Source: Kryptolebias marmoratus (lineage: Eukaryota > Chordata > Actinopteri > Cyprinodontiformes > Rivulidae). From it: DNA of 64,000 nucleotides. The notes below the pieces were generated by a model. That model made no database searches and was not told where the DNA came from. It saw only the letters and a list, made by a program, of their open reading frames with translations. Both the position numbers and the translations under genes were made by a program. The stretch covers positions 14,523,088 to 14,587,087 of the forward strand of contig NC_051430.1 of assembly GCF_001649575.2 (NCBI RefSeq), read 5' to 3'. Shown here in pieces: positions 51,701 to 64,000 of this stretch (positions within the stretch are counted from its first letter, which is position 1; every line of letters begins with the position of its first letter).

Positions 51701-54700
51701 GAAATCCTTAACTAGCGCTCCGGAAGATGGGTGGGATAGTCCAGCCACTCCCTTCAGTAACTCTGCAGTGTGTGTGAGTGTGTGTGTGGACATGTGTGGA
51801 CACACAGATGTAAAAGTGAGTAGAGTAAGGTTTAGGGAATGGAATAGCATTCACTGCTTCTCAAATGGGGGGGTGGAGGATATTAGGAATGAAAGCTAAA
51901 TAAACTTTCCTCAGATGTAGACTCACAGCAGAACTGTTCACTCCCAAATTTTTACGATCTGTGTTATAAGACTGAAGGGCTTCATATGGTTCTGACTTTC
52001 TATCCTTTCCGTTTGCTGACTAAACTTGTATTTTTTTTTTATACCACTTTCAGCAAAAAGGACTTGTTTAACTCATTTTACCGTGCTTTCTGTCCCTTCT
52101 TAGCTTTTTGGTGTTCAAAGCTATGTTTTGCCAAATCCAAAAATGTTACAGGGAACTGGACTTAACAGAACCAGGGGGATGAATAAACTTTTTAATTATG
52201 AGACATTAAAGTACAAAACTGAACTAAAAGGCCTTTCTAACACTTTTACATGAGTCTTCATTTGTAAAGTTTGCCTCGTAGTGTATTGTTCTGCCACCCA
52301 GTGCAGTGCAAATCATTTATTAGGATTTTGAGATTCTGAGCTGCTACAAAGATTTTTGTTTTAATATCAACAACATTTCCACTAGAAAATGTGAAAATTT
52401 AAAAAAAAAACACTCACTTTTTCAGAGGATCAATAACAGTCTTCTGTATCTGGTTTACCTGTGATGAAAAAAGAAACAAACATATTAAGTAACGCTTATC
52501 TAGAAACATAAAAAAATTTGTTATTTACTGTCAAATTGTATTACATCAGAATTACTTTCAGAACTAAATATTGTTTATATGTTTTGCAAGTTATGTGCAA
52601 CGTAATGGTGCAACACGTCACGGAGCTGGTGCCTATCTCCAGTGGTCATTGTGTGAGAGACGGGGGACTGGAGTACCCTGGGAAAAGCCATGCATGCACA
52701 GGGCGAACATGCAGACTGCACACAGAAAGGTCGCAGCCAAGTTTTAAACCTGCGACCTTCTAACCACTGTTTCTTTGTGCCACCCCTCAAATTTAATTTA
52801 ATCAGAGCAAACAAAAAAAAAACAAACAAAAAAAAAATTAGAAAAAGGGGAGGGCAGGGGGGGGCTTGCAAAGAAACTTTCATGACGTTGACTCTTTTAT
52901 TGTACACAAGCCCCGAGGAGAAATCTTTGAATATTCATTGAGCTCGCGATACAAAAGGATGAAACTGTCAGGGGACGGACATGAAAGCAAAGCCCAACTG
53001 ATTTCAAATCCTGTGCAGGGTGGGCTGCCTTACAAGATGAAAGTTCTTAACAAACAAACATTTTAACCATAACAGTTTATATTCTCAAGCATTCTCCTTC
53101 TGGTTATCAGAAGCGACAGGGGAAGGAGGAGGGAGGAGGGGGGTTAAATGGAAGTAAACGAACGCGGCTTCTTGAGGCCTCCAGTCTCAAAACCAAGGCT
53201 CATCAACAGAAGTTGGTGCACAATTAATAAAGTTTTAGCGTCATTTGAATTGCAGATTTAAAATGACTGTTAGTACAAGAAAAGCGAGCGTCAACGGAGC
53301 TGCATAAACAAGGCAATCAACTCTAGTAACAAGTGTGCTTGAAAGAGTGAAAGACGATTTGAAGAGCGAGATGTGAAGTGACAGTTGCAAGAGAACAATG
53401 AGCTGCTCCCGTAATCATATGTTCAATTTCTATTGGAAGGACAGTCAATCACACAACAGCAAGGAAGCAAGATCACAGCTGTGCTTTGTAAAAGTGCCCT
53501 GACCATCGATGAGAACAAACAGCAACACTCACTGCTTCACACAGGCAGATTTCCAAGCACAAAATGGTTGATGGTGGTTTGAGGGAAAACAGAGAGCCAA
53601 TAACAAATATGGGAATTCACATTTTCTTTGTTTTACATATTCACATCCTTTCCCCCTCCCCGGCTGGAGCCGCGCCGCTGCTTTTAAGGTGAGAGCATGC
53701 AGTGAGGAGGGAGAACAACAGCGGCAGATTTGCTTAAGCATGCTGGTGCCCTCTACCCTCTGCCCCTTCCCACAGTGAGGGGGGGGGAGAAGAGATATTC
53801 CTTGGAGACCCCACAGAGCCCGAGGCCGATGCTCGAGCAGCAGTCTCCATCAGTGAGTCACGGGGCAGAGGCCATCCCGGCACACAGGCCTCCCAAAAAT
53901 ATACACAGATCGCTGAGGAAATCAATATCCCTCCAAACGGAGCGTCTTCCACTGCGCTGCCGCCATCTACACTGGGGCTCGGCTTCGGTAGCAGTGTGCC
54001 GGCGGGGCTGTGCGCCCTCCTCAGCCCCAGAAATAAACACACAAACCTGGGCCACTGCTGCCTTCATTATCGCTGCACGTTTTATCTGCTGGCTCTCTCA
54101 CTTGTGGGCCCTGCGGCAGAACATCTCGTCTCAGCACGGAGAAGAGCAAAGGGTAGATGCTTTTGTGTCTGTTTTGCTGAAGAAACAAGGTTTGCTGTTG
54201 ATGCCGTCAGAAACAACAGCCAGCTGGAAGGGAGAAGTCAGAGTAGCGTTCCAGTGAGCTGCGCCGGATTCTAAACACCTAGCAAAACATAGAGGTGATG
54301 CACACTAAAGACTGACCAGAAAGTTCTCACAATCGCTATTCTCCCCTTGGCTCATTTTTAGCCACTCTACAAAAAGAGAGGAAGGCAAGAATTCTTATTG
54401 AGTAGGACTCAAATAAGAGCAGACAAACTCAACTGTGGCCTAGCTGTCAAAATACCATTCTGATGCTGAGGATTCTTTCAAAATAATGTTCAAATGACAA
54501 GGAAAGAAAGGGATGGGATCAGAGTATCAAACATCACTTATCCATTCAAGCATGTGTGGTTGCATTTTTCTTCACTTTAGTACTGAAAAGAAAAAAGTTC
54601 ATTCCACAACGCATAATTTCTTGGTGAAAATCAAAATACACGAGTTCGGTTGTGAAAACGGAGTGCTCTCTTGGTCACCCGACCAAGCCAAGTCCCCAAA

Positions 54701-57700
54701 GAAATGCATCCCAGGTCACAAACCACACGCACTCAGTCCAACCTACATTTTACTTTGTCTCGTCACTTAAAATGGCTCCTGTAAAATTTGATGAGCTGTG
54801 AGCAGTCTGTCTGAAAGGCCGGTATGGTGAAGCAGAGGCAGCAGAGAACAGAGACAGACAGTCACCGAACAGGAGCTGCTTGCTTCATCATCATCACCAT
54901 CAGCATCATCCATGTTTTATATTCAACCAAGCAAATTTTCTCTTTGGTGAGCCACTGAAATCACTTTCGGTCAAAGTAAGAGAAAAAAAATCTTAACATG
55001 ACAATATATCTACAAGGGAATCACAATATTCAAGGCACTTTGTGATTGAATTTCTGAACTTTAACAATATTAAGAAGAATCTAATTTGGACTCTGCTTCT
55101 TTTACATATATTTATTTCTTGTAGTTTGAATTTTTCCACTAAGTAAATCAAAAGAGGGGGTAGGGGAATCAATTCACTGAATCCACAAAAGCAAATATGT
55201 ACACTTCCAGGTAACACTTGGGTTAGTGTTAGTCTATGGTTTCACAATTAAATAAGTAAATAATCCTCCATTTTAGAAGCGATTCCGTTTCTCCTCTTTC
55301 TTGGATTATTGTTGTATGATATCATTCTGGCTGACAAGAACAAAAAATAAGAACAAAAAAAAAAAGAGAATATTTTCAAAAGGTAACGAGTGTGAAAAGC
55401 CTAGAACACCTACTGGCAGAGAAATGAGTCAAGAAAACAAAGATGGAAAAAGGCCAATCTGTATATACCTTAGTGTGATCTCCTGTGTTTGCCCCTGATT
55501 TTTTTCTCTCTCTCTTTAAATGTCTACCCTTCACAGCAGAGTGCCTTAAGGATACGCACATGTGTTGACATTATGATTCACATTTTAACTACCTGTGGCA
55601 ATGATTCTAATCAAAATCCAAGCAAATAAACTGAACAATTTTTCACAAAGCACAGACATGGAAGAGCAGGCAAGAGTATGCTGCATAGCTTACAGTTATA
55701 GAAAAAAACAAAAAAAAGGGTCTGTCTATGTATGATTGGCCTTTGGAAAGTTTAGGTTTATAGTCTTTATTTGTTCTTGGGAGTTTAATAAATTCATGCT
55801 GGCCACAGATGCTCTTCTCTATGCTAACTTTTTTTTTAAAGAGACTATTGTATGAATCATGAGTACAAAAAAAGAGGGCTGAACAAAAGCCAAATGTTTG
55901 TTTGAGTAAAAAATGCAAACGATACAGTATATACCTGTTCATCCCGAAAGCTTTGAGTAACTCGTCTGAATTTTACAGCAGAGGAAAGTTTATGCGGAGA
56001 AGACCCCTCTATTGTGTTGGAGTTATTTTAAACACCAGTGAGTCACAAATGCATCAGTTTCACAGCTGATAACCAGCACTGTAAGCTTACAGAAGATGTT
56101 GCCACAGATGCTTTTCAACAACGACAGAAGGCAATGCATAAGGAGAGTTTCTAGACTACAGGCAGCACAATACTGACAAAATGTGACAACGTCCAATTTA
56201 GTCAGGATCTAGTCCAGGGTCCTCTTTTGTATGTCTGAAGAAAAACATTACACCTGATACCATTCTAATACCAACAAGAAGCTGAGAAACGGAGTGAGAA
56301 AAATAAATAATACAATGAAAAAAAATGGTAGTAATAGGTAAGAGTCTGACCTTCTCCTGGTTGAAGGCGTCCATTCTTTTCATGGCTGTGTCCAAAGCAG
56401 TCATGGACTCCAGGAAGGCCTGGTCCTGCTCACATAGCGGGTTATTCAGCAGATCTGCAGAGATCTTCACTGCAGCTTTAGACATGGCTGACAGCCACAC
56501 ATGCAAGAAAAAAATAGATATTAATAAATAAACAGAAAAAATAAATATTAAAGAAGATAGTAAAATAACTTTGCGAAAAGAGCACAATTTAAAACATTTC
56601 ATCAGTGCATGTGTTCCTTATGTGGGAGGATATCTAAAAGAAAGCTTCTGTGAAAGCAGCAACAAGATGGCACAATGCTGGCCCCATTGTAAAAATCAGA
56701 GAGGTTGGCAGGGCTGCCTGTCTTATTGAATATTCACCAGTACACCAAGAAATCTTTGCCAGAGCAGAAATCGCTGTTAATCGGCACACATGCCACTTTA
56801 ATACATAGAGCACATATCAGATTATGGCTTTACTGTCAAAACAAATGAGCTTTGCTCAGGAGACACAACTGACAAGAAAAGCTGTTCTGAAATGGGCTTT
56901 ATGAAAATATGGAAGACGTCCGTGTCTCCTCTGCTCCATTGAGATTATCTTCCAAAAAATGTTTACAAACTAATAAAAATGCTAACTTGTCTGTTTCTTT
57001 CATCGTTTGAACTCCTACTAATAAACCGCTCGGCTGTTATGACAGACATGTTATTAAAGGGTCATGAAATGCAAAGGATGACCTTAGGGTCTTATGAGCA
57101 AGAAGCAACATTCATGTCCTTTTTAATAATCTAGGGATGCAATAGTGAACAACAGCAACACATAAAGTGCTATCTTGCAAGCATTTTATTCTGAGCGCTT
57201 ACTCACTAACCAGCTGGCACTGGTCCGTTATTTTCCCTTCCTTCAGGGTGGCTGGGTCTCCACCCTGGCGGTCAGCAGCGTCACTCACCTGCTTCTTTTG
57301 TGAGTCACTCGTCCCACAGACGGACACCAACTCGCCTGCCTCTGACTGCAGCTGGCAATGATAGTACGAACTTGCAAAGATTGCTGAGCAGATCAAAAAC
57401 ATGCCGGCTGCAATCCAAGACAGTGGAGTGGGAGTGTGTCCGTGGAAGACTCACCGGAGAAGCAGCTGACAGACAAACATCGTCACAACAGTGACCAGGC
57501 CAGTCTGCTGGTAGGGAAACATCAAACAACCCCGCCGAATTCCCTATATGAAACACGTTATACGTAGCAGTTATCCCTGCAGCTTTCCTGGTCTTATGTA
57601 ATTTAAATTATACTATAACCATGATTAACTCAAAATACAAAAAAAGATAATGGTGGCCCTAACCAGTTGAGCCTGAGTTCAATGAAGCTCTGAATATCAC

Positions 57701-60700
57701 TACCTTTGACTTCATAAACGGTGGCCAATTTAATAGCAGTGTATTAAAAGCAGCATAGGTCCAGTTCTTTGTTGGGCGAGGGTTGGTGGAGATGGGACCG
57801 AAGCAACAGATGGAATCCATTAACAATAATGAGGCCCTGACAGCTATGACACTTTGATGATGCAGACATCCATATTCCACAGCACAAAGGAGAGGAAATG
57901 AAGGAGTCTCTTGCTGCTCCATCCATCCCTGCTCCTCCACCCCCACAACTGACTACTTACCACAGGCCATTTCTACCGCTTCTTCCCAAATACACCATCT
58001 CAGAATCAACAAAGCAAACAAATGTGAACACGGATTCAAGTCCTGATGGGTGCACAAAGAAATACCAGCTAAGATATAATTTAAATCAATCTCTCACTGA
58101 GTTTTTTTTTCTTTTTTTAAACACAAAGGAGCACAAAATTCAACCACAGCAACGGTCTAGAAAACCCTGTTCACAAAAATTAGGACAGATGAACCGATCA
58201 GTTCATTTTTCTTTTTGTTTGGAGTCTGCGCGCCAAAAAGGAAATTAAACCAACCACACATCCTTTTACCGCAGACAAACCTGCTCAGCAATGCCCATTA
58301 CAACGAGTGGTGAACACATAAAACACTGGTTATAAGCTTCTGACAGAACACACCTAAATCAGCCTCCGTGCTTTTCTTCATGTCTTTGTGAAGCTTCTTA
58401 GTCTGATCCTCCAACCTGTTGGACAAGAAGAATGATTATCAGTTGACTTGTTCAATTTCCTGCTCTCTCTCTCATTTTTTCTTTTTTTTTTTGGTGTCAT
58501 CACAGCAATCAAACTCGCATGAAAGATTTGGCAATTGTTTTACGCTGGATGCCCGTCCTGCCGCAACTAAAAACTAAAAAAAAAAAAGACAACTGATTAA
58601 AATAATTTTATTTACTCTAAAAATGTTGACATCAGAGACATACAGACATGACAAACAGATAAAACCAGTGTGAAACAATATAGTTCAGGAAACAATTACA
58701 CATTTCATTGATTCCACATAAAATCTGTTAGCCAATTACAAACACTGGGAATCCATCTTGTCACTGTAAACTACATTTCTGCTCTGAAGCATTAATGTCT
58801 TCAAACATTTCACTCCACATATTCAACTGATGGGAGTTTTTTTTTTTTTAAATGGCAATTACCAGACTAGGGAGTCTAAAAACAAATGCCATTCATTATA
58901 ACAATTAGGGCCAGGAAGGGGTTTAGGGTCTCCCAAGGGACAGCTATCATATCACTTCTCCCGCTTTGATAAAAAAATACTATGTTGTAGGGTCTCACTG
59001 CCTTTATTTCAAAGTTTCAAGTTGTTTTTTTAAAAACATTCAGCTGCTGAGATACCATCTCACACAGACTTGTATATCTAAGAGCATAAAGTGTTGCAGT
59101 TTATTATTATCTATTTACTGAATATGTTAGACAGTGACTAAGGTTTTTTTATATTGAAATAAACTCCACGGAAGCAAAGTGTTCCTCAGAAAATCTAGAT
59201 TTAACTGAGTCTGACTCATTAACCTCCTGAAGAACGTACTATTTATACTTTCGTTTTGTAACAAACACACGGTGCTTCGTCTATAGCCAGTGGTATTCAC
59301 AATACTCCTGGCAGATTTCCGACTGCACCCAAATGTGTGTTTTATTTTCACTTCCAGTGTCATGGTTCCATTAAAGAGAATATTTCCATACAGCTATTGT
59401 GTCACAAATGTGTTTTATATCACACTTCTGACTGGAAAATAGCTTCTGACGATGCTATAAAGATACGGATGCTGATTTAATCATTTGCTTCTGAACGCAA
59501 CAAGTCACTGAAAATATGACACAACCTGAACGTATAATACAAGGAGGAATCCCAGTGCACAAAACAGGACAAGTAAAAACAACTTAGTTTACTGTAGACA
59601 AGCTGACATTACTGTTAGAAATTATAGTCAAACAACATCTTAAACTGAATGGTTCCTGTCTGTTTTTTTACGGGTCAAACTCTTCGAACAGTGGGAACAG
59701 TTCAACGAAAAGTTTTTCTTCTTGAAATTGTGATGCTTCTGCATTTCTGGAAAAATCTTAACAGACTGGTGCCGTCTTGGGAGTGACAGAAGAACATAAA
59801 AATGAGCCAAAGAAAATAACAGCGAAACTTTCCCAGCTATGGAGATCATGTTGATGGTGGGTGAAACCATCTCACTATGTAAAAAACAAACAAAAAAAAA
59901 AAACTGAACAAAACTCAAATTCTTTGAGACCAAACTCTGTACATTCACAGTGTATTCTTGTCCGGCTTGTTTGTGCATGTGAAATTTTATACTGCAGACA
60001 CTACCTCCTACATTAAAACGTGTTGCTCAATACTGTTGCATCTTCTCTACTCTGTCGGCACTCCGGCAACAAAGGGAGCTGGTCTGGTTCCGAGGTGAGA
60101 ACCTCGGCTTTCCCTTCAAAAAGTGAGAGGAAGGTGGCCTACTGAAGCAGCTGCTGCTCTCTGCACCGACGACCCGAGGCCAGCCGAGCCACAGTCATCA
60201 TGAACCACCAAAAAGTGAAAAACTGGACCGACGTGGTGTGACAGTTGGGAACAAACAGGCATTCCTCCACATTTGGCAATTCACACCACATTCTTTTTAG
60301 GTAATTGCCATTCACACGACAGCTGAGTGAGCCACTGTAGTTCTATGCAAATGTCAGCTAAAATCAGTAATTAATGCCAGATCTTATCTAGAACGATGTA
60401 ATAAAAAGATACCCATTTGGTTTAGGTAAATAAAAGCTAAAACCAAAGTATATTTCAACTACAAGTTGTGCTTATTAATTCTGCATTTGTTATTTTTTGT
60501 GTTTTGTGTGTGGGTTTGATTTTTATTTTGGCAACGATGTTGATCCAAGACATCCAGGATGGAGTATTTTATATTTATGGAGAATTATATTTGGAGCGCA
60601 CAGCTCCAAACTATACACGATCACTGTAGATACACTATAGTATCTTTGGTACTTAAAGCAAATCAGTGCATATGCTGAACACCTCAGTAATTCTGTTCAG

Positions 60701-62948
60701 TGAGAAAATTCTGTTCATTAATTATAATCTTAATTATTATAAGAAATACACAGGTAAAAGAAATTCATTGCACTAATTTTGGCTCATTCATGTAGTACTT
60801 GAACAACAAAAATATTAAGGATTTATATTTATACGTATGAAATCTTAACAGATATTCTCTTACAAAATGCAGAATGATTTTTTATATCATTTTTAAACTA
60901 TTGATAAAAATTACACTAAACAAAATAAGGCAGTGTTTGTATTTTCTTTGCTTCTCGATGAGTCCTGATTGTACTTTATGTCCCTGCAGGAATAAAACAG
61001 GCACATCTGAAACAAAATAAACACTTTATTGGCTTTATTTCCAATTTAAACAAGTCTAAGTACTGTATATTATCAGTAACACGACTGTAGAGCGTAATTT
61101 GGAAATAGCTTTGTATTAATAACATCATATATAAAAGGTATTATGTCATTAATACAACATAAGTACTGGTTTAGTGTACTGCTTTCAGGCCACAGAAACA
61201 CCATGATGTATTGATATGGATCTCTTGGGTGGAGAACCTAAGTGTCTGCACATGCCTGCTGCTCTGACTCATCCAGAAGGTCTACTGGTACCACTCCTTG
61301 ATAAAGGCCTTCTTCTCAGCAAAACCGGCGTAAAAAAAAATAAAACTGTCCTCCCACTCACTTTGCTAGGCCCTTAGGGAGTTTCTATGACCTGAAGACT
61401 TGGGAATTTAGGTGCTGTCAACCCTGATCTCCGTAGTTTCACACAAACACTAAATTAACAACTAAAATTAACAACTGCCAATTCACGCATTTGTTTTTTA
61501 AAATGAAAATAAAACTGAAAAACCTTAACATACAAAATTGCTTCTTTTTCCTCCTAAAAGGGCTAATTTTGTGCAGGAAAATGGTTCCCGCAAACAATGG
61601 TTTATAGTCATGTCTCGCCCCAGGAGGAGGCCTCCTCTTGGATGAAGAGCAGGATCAATCTGCCTCTTAGTTATTCTTTCATCTTCATTTTTTTTTAATT
61701 AAAGAGAACTGCAATAAATTAATTTCACCATCAGATTACTATAAGTTTCCATTACATTTTGAACTAAAGCAAATAAAACATCTCTCTTGAAGCGATACAA
61801 CAATGAGACAAATAAGTAAAACTCTGCAAAACTCACAAACCAAACAAACTAAATGCCCTTTACTAAGGACTTTGTAAAAATACGATTCTAAATTACCAAC
61901 ATTTTAGCTCACACTGTATAAGACAACTGTTAAAATGTCCTTAAAATTTATTTAGCTTCATTAAAACAGTCATTTATATTGTATTTTATAAAGGATATTC
62001 TGAAAACATTAGGAGTCAAAACTTAAAATGTTTGTGAATTATTTTCTGATAAATCCCTTTGATGAAAACAGACAATATTGTTTTTGTTCGTGGCAAAAGT
62101 TACTCAACAAAATTATCCTAAAACCTCTATAAGGACACCGATGTGTGTGAGAAATGCATTTTTTCCCAAACCCATGGTGCTGTTAACACTGCATTTAAAC
62201 AACAGAAAGGACAAGTTTATGCAAATACGTGAGTAAAAGTTCTGTAACAGTATGATACTAATAACACAGGGCGTAAAATGGATCAATCAGTTTGTTAGCC
62301 TGTTAACCAACTTGCAGCCACACAGTGTAACCTTTATTTGATATGCATCTGGAAATTAAACTGTTTTTAGAACATTTGCTGAGAGAGAAAAAAAAAAAGA
62401 GCAGTTTTGCAAAATCACAGTAAGTCACCGTTAAATATCCAATAAACTGGCTTAATATTCTGAAGTGGGATACTTGCATGACTAACTTCCCACAAATAAC
62501 AAGAGCACTCATATAACACTTGCAATTTAGTGATTAAATTTTATCAAAGGGGATATGATTTTCTTTCTGTTTCACTCATCCCAGTAGTTTAGTCTTTTTC
62601 TTTATTCTAACATGTAAAAATATGAAAAAATGTCAACAATTTATGAGGGAGCTTTAATTTTCTTACGTATCTAACAACGCTTTTTAAGTCATTAATTAGC
62701 TTATATAAATATAATGTAACGTATGTTATGTTATCTTTATTTTGATCTTCAAGTAGAGAAATTTTATTAAGTGAGCAAAGGGGCAGAAATGAGTCTTTGG
62801 ATTGTAAAGGTCGCAGACCCCTGAAATAGATCAACACTCCACAATATGTCAGTATTTCTTAAAAACTTAAAACACAAAAAAAAGCATCATTAGATATGCA
62901 AACTTACTTTTGAAGTTTCTCATATTCACGTTCAAAGTCTCTTTCAAC
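44221..62948 (-). CDS. bin3: Bridging integrator 3 (N-BAR protein), 5' end off the window
   Basis: BIN3 consists essentially of a BAR domain that senses or bends membrane and is linked to actin and endocytic control. Exons (+ coordinates, in gene order): 62908-62948, 58354-58415, 56351-56487, 52418-52458, 47553-47694, 46382-46516, 44221-44367 (stop TGA). All junctions are GT-AG and in phase. About 234 residues are present; human BIN3 has about 253. The start, with the segment before VERDFEREYEKLQK, is missing to the right. Recognisable stretches include NPLCEQDQ, ALDTAMKRMDAFNQEK, SLNMAVKRREQALQDY, KYEEKEKTGP and RIDYFQPSFEALIRAQ. The C-terminus KLSELRSLSIVAND matches the family. Introns are long for this window (1-4.7 kb). 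Confidence 0.95.
45673..45738. repeat. (CTG)22, reads (CAG)22 on the bin3 sense strand
   Basis: Twenty-two uninterrupted triplets in the last intron of bin3, between exons ending 46382 and beginning 44367. Open frames across it encoding glutamine or leucine runs are products of the repeat. Confidence 0.97.
48780..49120. promoter_or_regulatory. Candidate enhancer block in bin3 intron
   Basis: A GC-richer island in AT-rich intron contains TGACATCA, one base from a CRE, at 48912-48919. A perfect MEF2 site, CTATTTATAA, lies at 48962-48971. In tetrapods BIN3 lies beside the activity-induced gene EGR3, so an enhancer for a neighbour is conceivable. This is inference; conservation was not tested. 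Confidence 0.3.
52618..52786. repeat. Teleost interspersed-repeat remnant
   Basis: Contains CTGGAGTACCCTGGG, CATGCATGCACAGGGCGAAC and CTGCGACCTTC, which follow the widespread fish repeat (ggagtacccggagagaacccacgcatgcacggggagaacatg). It is a degraded copy in the fourth bin3 intron shown here. Confidence 0.65.
53640..54280. other. GC-rich unexplained block in bin3 intron
   Basis: Base composition differs sharply from the surrounding AT-rich intron. The block carries overlapping open frames on both strands, one of 175 codons at 53730-54257 on the plus strand. No family, splice structure or start context was recognised. It could be a regulatory island or an unannotated exon. Confidence 0.3.
58497..58570. 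repeat. Fragment of interspersed repeat
   Basis: TTTTACGCTGGATGCCCGTC followed by CTGCCGCAACT matches another module of the common fish repeat (acaccggatgcccttcctgacgcaac). It lies 80-160 bases from bin3 exon 58354-58415. Confidence 0.55.
58571..62907. other. Large AT-rich bin3 intron, nothing recognised
   Basis: No exon, RNA gene or clear mobile element was recognised in this intron. It holds scattered homopolymers. The similar stretches 47695-52417 and 52459-56350 were read with the same result except for the blocks listed. Confidence 0.5.
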
Positions 62949-64000
62949 CTAGAAAACAGAAAAGAAACCCAACAGATGAATAATGGTAGTGTGACGGGAC
63001 TCATTAAAGACACCAATAATAATTACTTATATGTAGAAGAAATGAATAAACTGTCTTTTTCGCACAACACGTTCAAGCTAGACCCAGTCCAGAGAGGAAG
63101 GACGGAGGCAGAAAGGAGGGCTCAATGTTGATTCTTTCTCTGTTCACCTCTGAGAGACAGAGGTAGTCACAGAGCTAAATTAGCGTTTGTGTGTGAAGAA
63201 GAAGGCGGTTCACACTAACCAAACGACACGTTGACGTCACTTTGCTGTGTGTCGCCTCGCACTGATATGGCGCCGAGGTGCCCACGTTGGGTCGCTGTCA
63301 GCAGCGACTTTGGAAGGACAGACTTTGTCAAGCCGATGAAGTACAACTGATGCGTGTGAAGGGCTAATTAGCAGATAATGCTGAATAAAAATCCTTGAAA
63401 ACATGCCACCTTTTACTGACAAATAGCAGCAGGCGCTCCCATACTAAATGCTAGTGGGAAAGAAAAAAAAAAAAGAAGAATGCAACAAATCTCAAGTAGA
63501 GGTAGATGGCTGTGTGACCTCGGTCTACGTAGTCTTTGATAAAACCATGATGGGTTCATTTCTATACCTGCTGGAAATGTATTTGTCTATGTAAAGTTTG
63601 ATAGCAGTCCGTGTGCATTTATGAGTTATGATTTCTATACACCAATCTGTGTGTTGAACATGCTTTACTTTGTCACACTTACCTTGGTAGATTTTGCTCC
63701 ACATTTTTCTAATTATTGGTGCTCCAATTCAGCGTAATGGGAACAACTATAGTCCAACAAGCTATACACTGGACCTAGAACAATGTCAATATCACTAAAT
63801 GATGCTGAATAATTACCAGACGAGGATAAAATATAAGTTGTTTTGCACCCTATTCCCCAGCTGATTGATTTTAGTTTAATATTCAACAATCTCAGGTCTC
63901 CAAAGCCAAACAAGGCTGTAAAGGAGCTCACCCACACAGGAAGGCTCATCATGTCTGAACGTGGCACAAAATGGTTTGTCCCTCATCTCTCGACAAAATG
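62949..64000. other. Intron or 5' region of bin3, nothing recognised
   Basis: The first coding exon expected for bin3 (MSWIPFK-type) was not found on the minus strand here. No other exon was recognised. Confidence 0.5.

Noticed and set aside
63685..63715. Possible upstream bin3 coding exon ending ATCTACCAAG with donor GTAAGTG (minus strand)
   Set aside because: The donor is good, but the encoded residues (KCGAKSTK in the needed frame) do not resemble the conserved segment before VERDFE.

Overview
The window is nuclear DNA of a ray-finned fish, probably a percomorph teleost. The reasons are short GT-AG introns in vertebrate gene families, decayed Tc1/Sleeping-Beauty-type transposons, short inverted-repeat elements typical of fish, and long di-, tri- and tetranucleotide microsatellites. 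There are two short assembly gaps, at 17496-17521 and 31369-31438. All gene calls rest on reading exons against remembered vertebrate families, joining splice sites and checking phase. No search could be run.

Layout, left to right. 1-4.2 kb: no gene recognised. 4.7-9.5 kb (-): a dynamin-1-like (DRP1) GTPase gene of 17 coding exons. Its variable domain is short, and a 2-base insertion just after the expected start codon breaks the frame. A compact promoter with two CCAAT boxes, a GC box and an ISRE-like core lies at about 10.15-10.27 kb. 10.8-16.5 kb (-): ubl4a, a complete four-exon gene. 16.5-17.5 kb: the gap between two divergent genes, with a near-perfect CTCF-type motif. 17.5-25.3 kb (+): a cGMP-dependent protein kinase paralogue of 19 coding exons. 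The frame is fully open and of normal length, but the catalytic and cGMP-binding signature residues are lost. A decayed Tc1 element sits in its fourth coding intron and a short inverted-repeat element in its probable 3'UTR. 26.2-42.8 kb (+): a long-chain acyl-CoA synthetase gene (acsl5-like), with a probable untranslated first exon at 26.2 kb and 19 coding exons from 34.3 kb. 42.9-64 kb (-): bin3, convergent with acsl5-like. Its last seven coding exons are present and its first exon lies beyond the right edge. Its introns hold a (CAG)22 tract on the sense strand, repeat remnants, and two blocks that look like candidate regulatory DNA.

These are housekeeping-type neighbours with no shared pathway: mitochondrial/peroxisomal fission, tail-anchored protein insertion, cGMP signalling, fatty-acid activation and membrane curvature. 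The most unusual item is the PKG paralogue. It keeps its leucine zipper, glycine-rich loop and HRD motif, but lacks the ATP-anchoring lysine, the DFG motif and the phosphate-binding arginine in both cyclic-nucleotide pockets. That pattern predicts a pseudokinase that neither binds cGMP normally nor phosphorylates. Next in interest are the DRP1 paralogue with its disrupted start and ISRE-bearing promoter, and microsatellites lying directly against splice acceptors.
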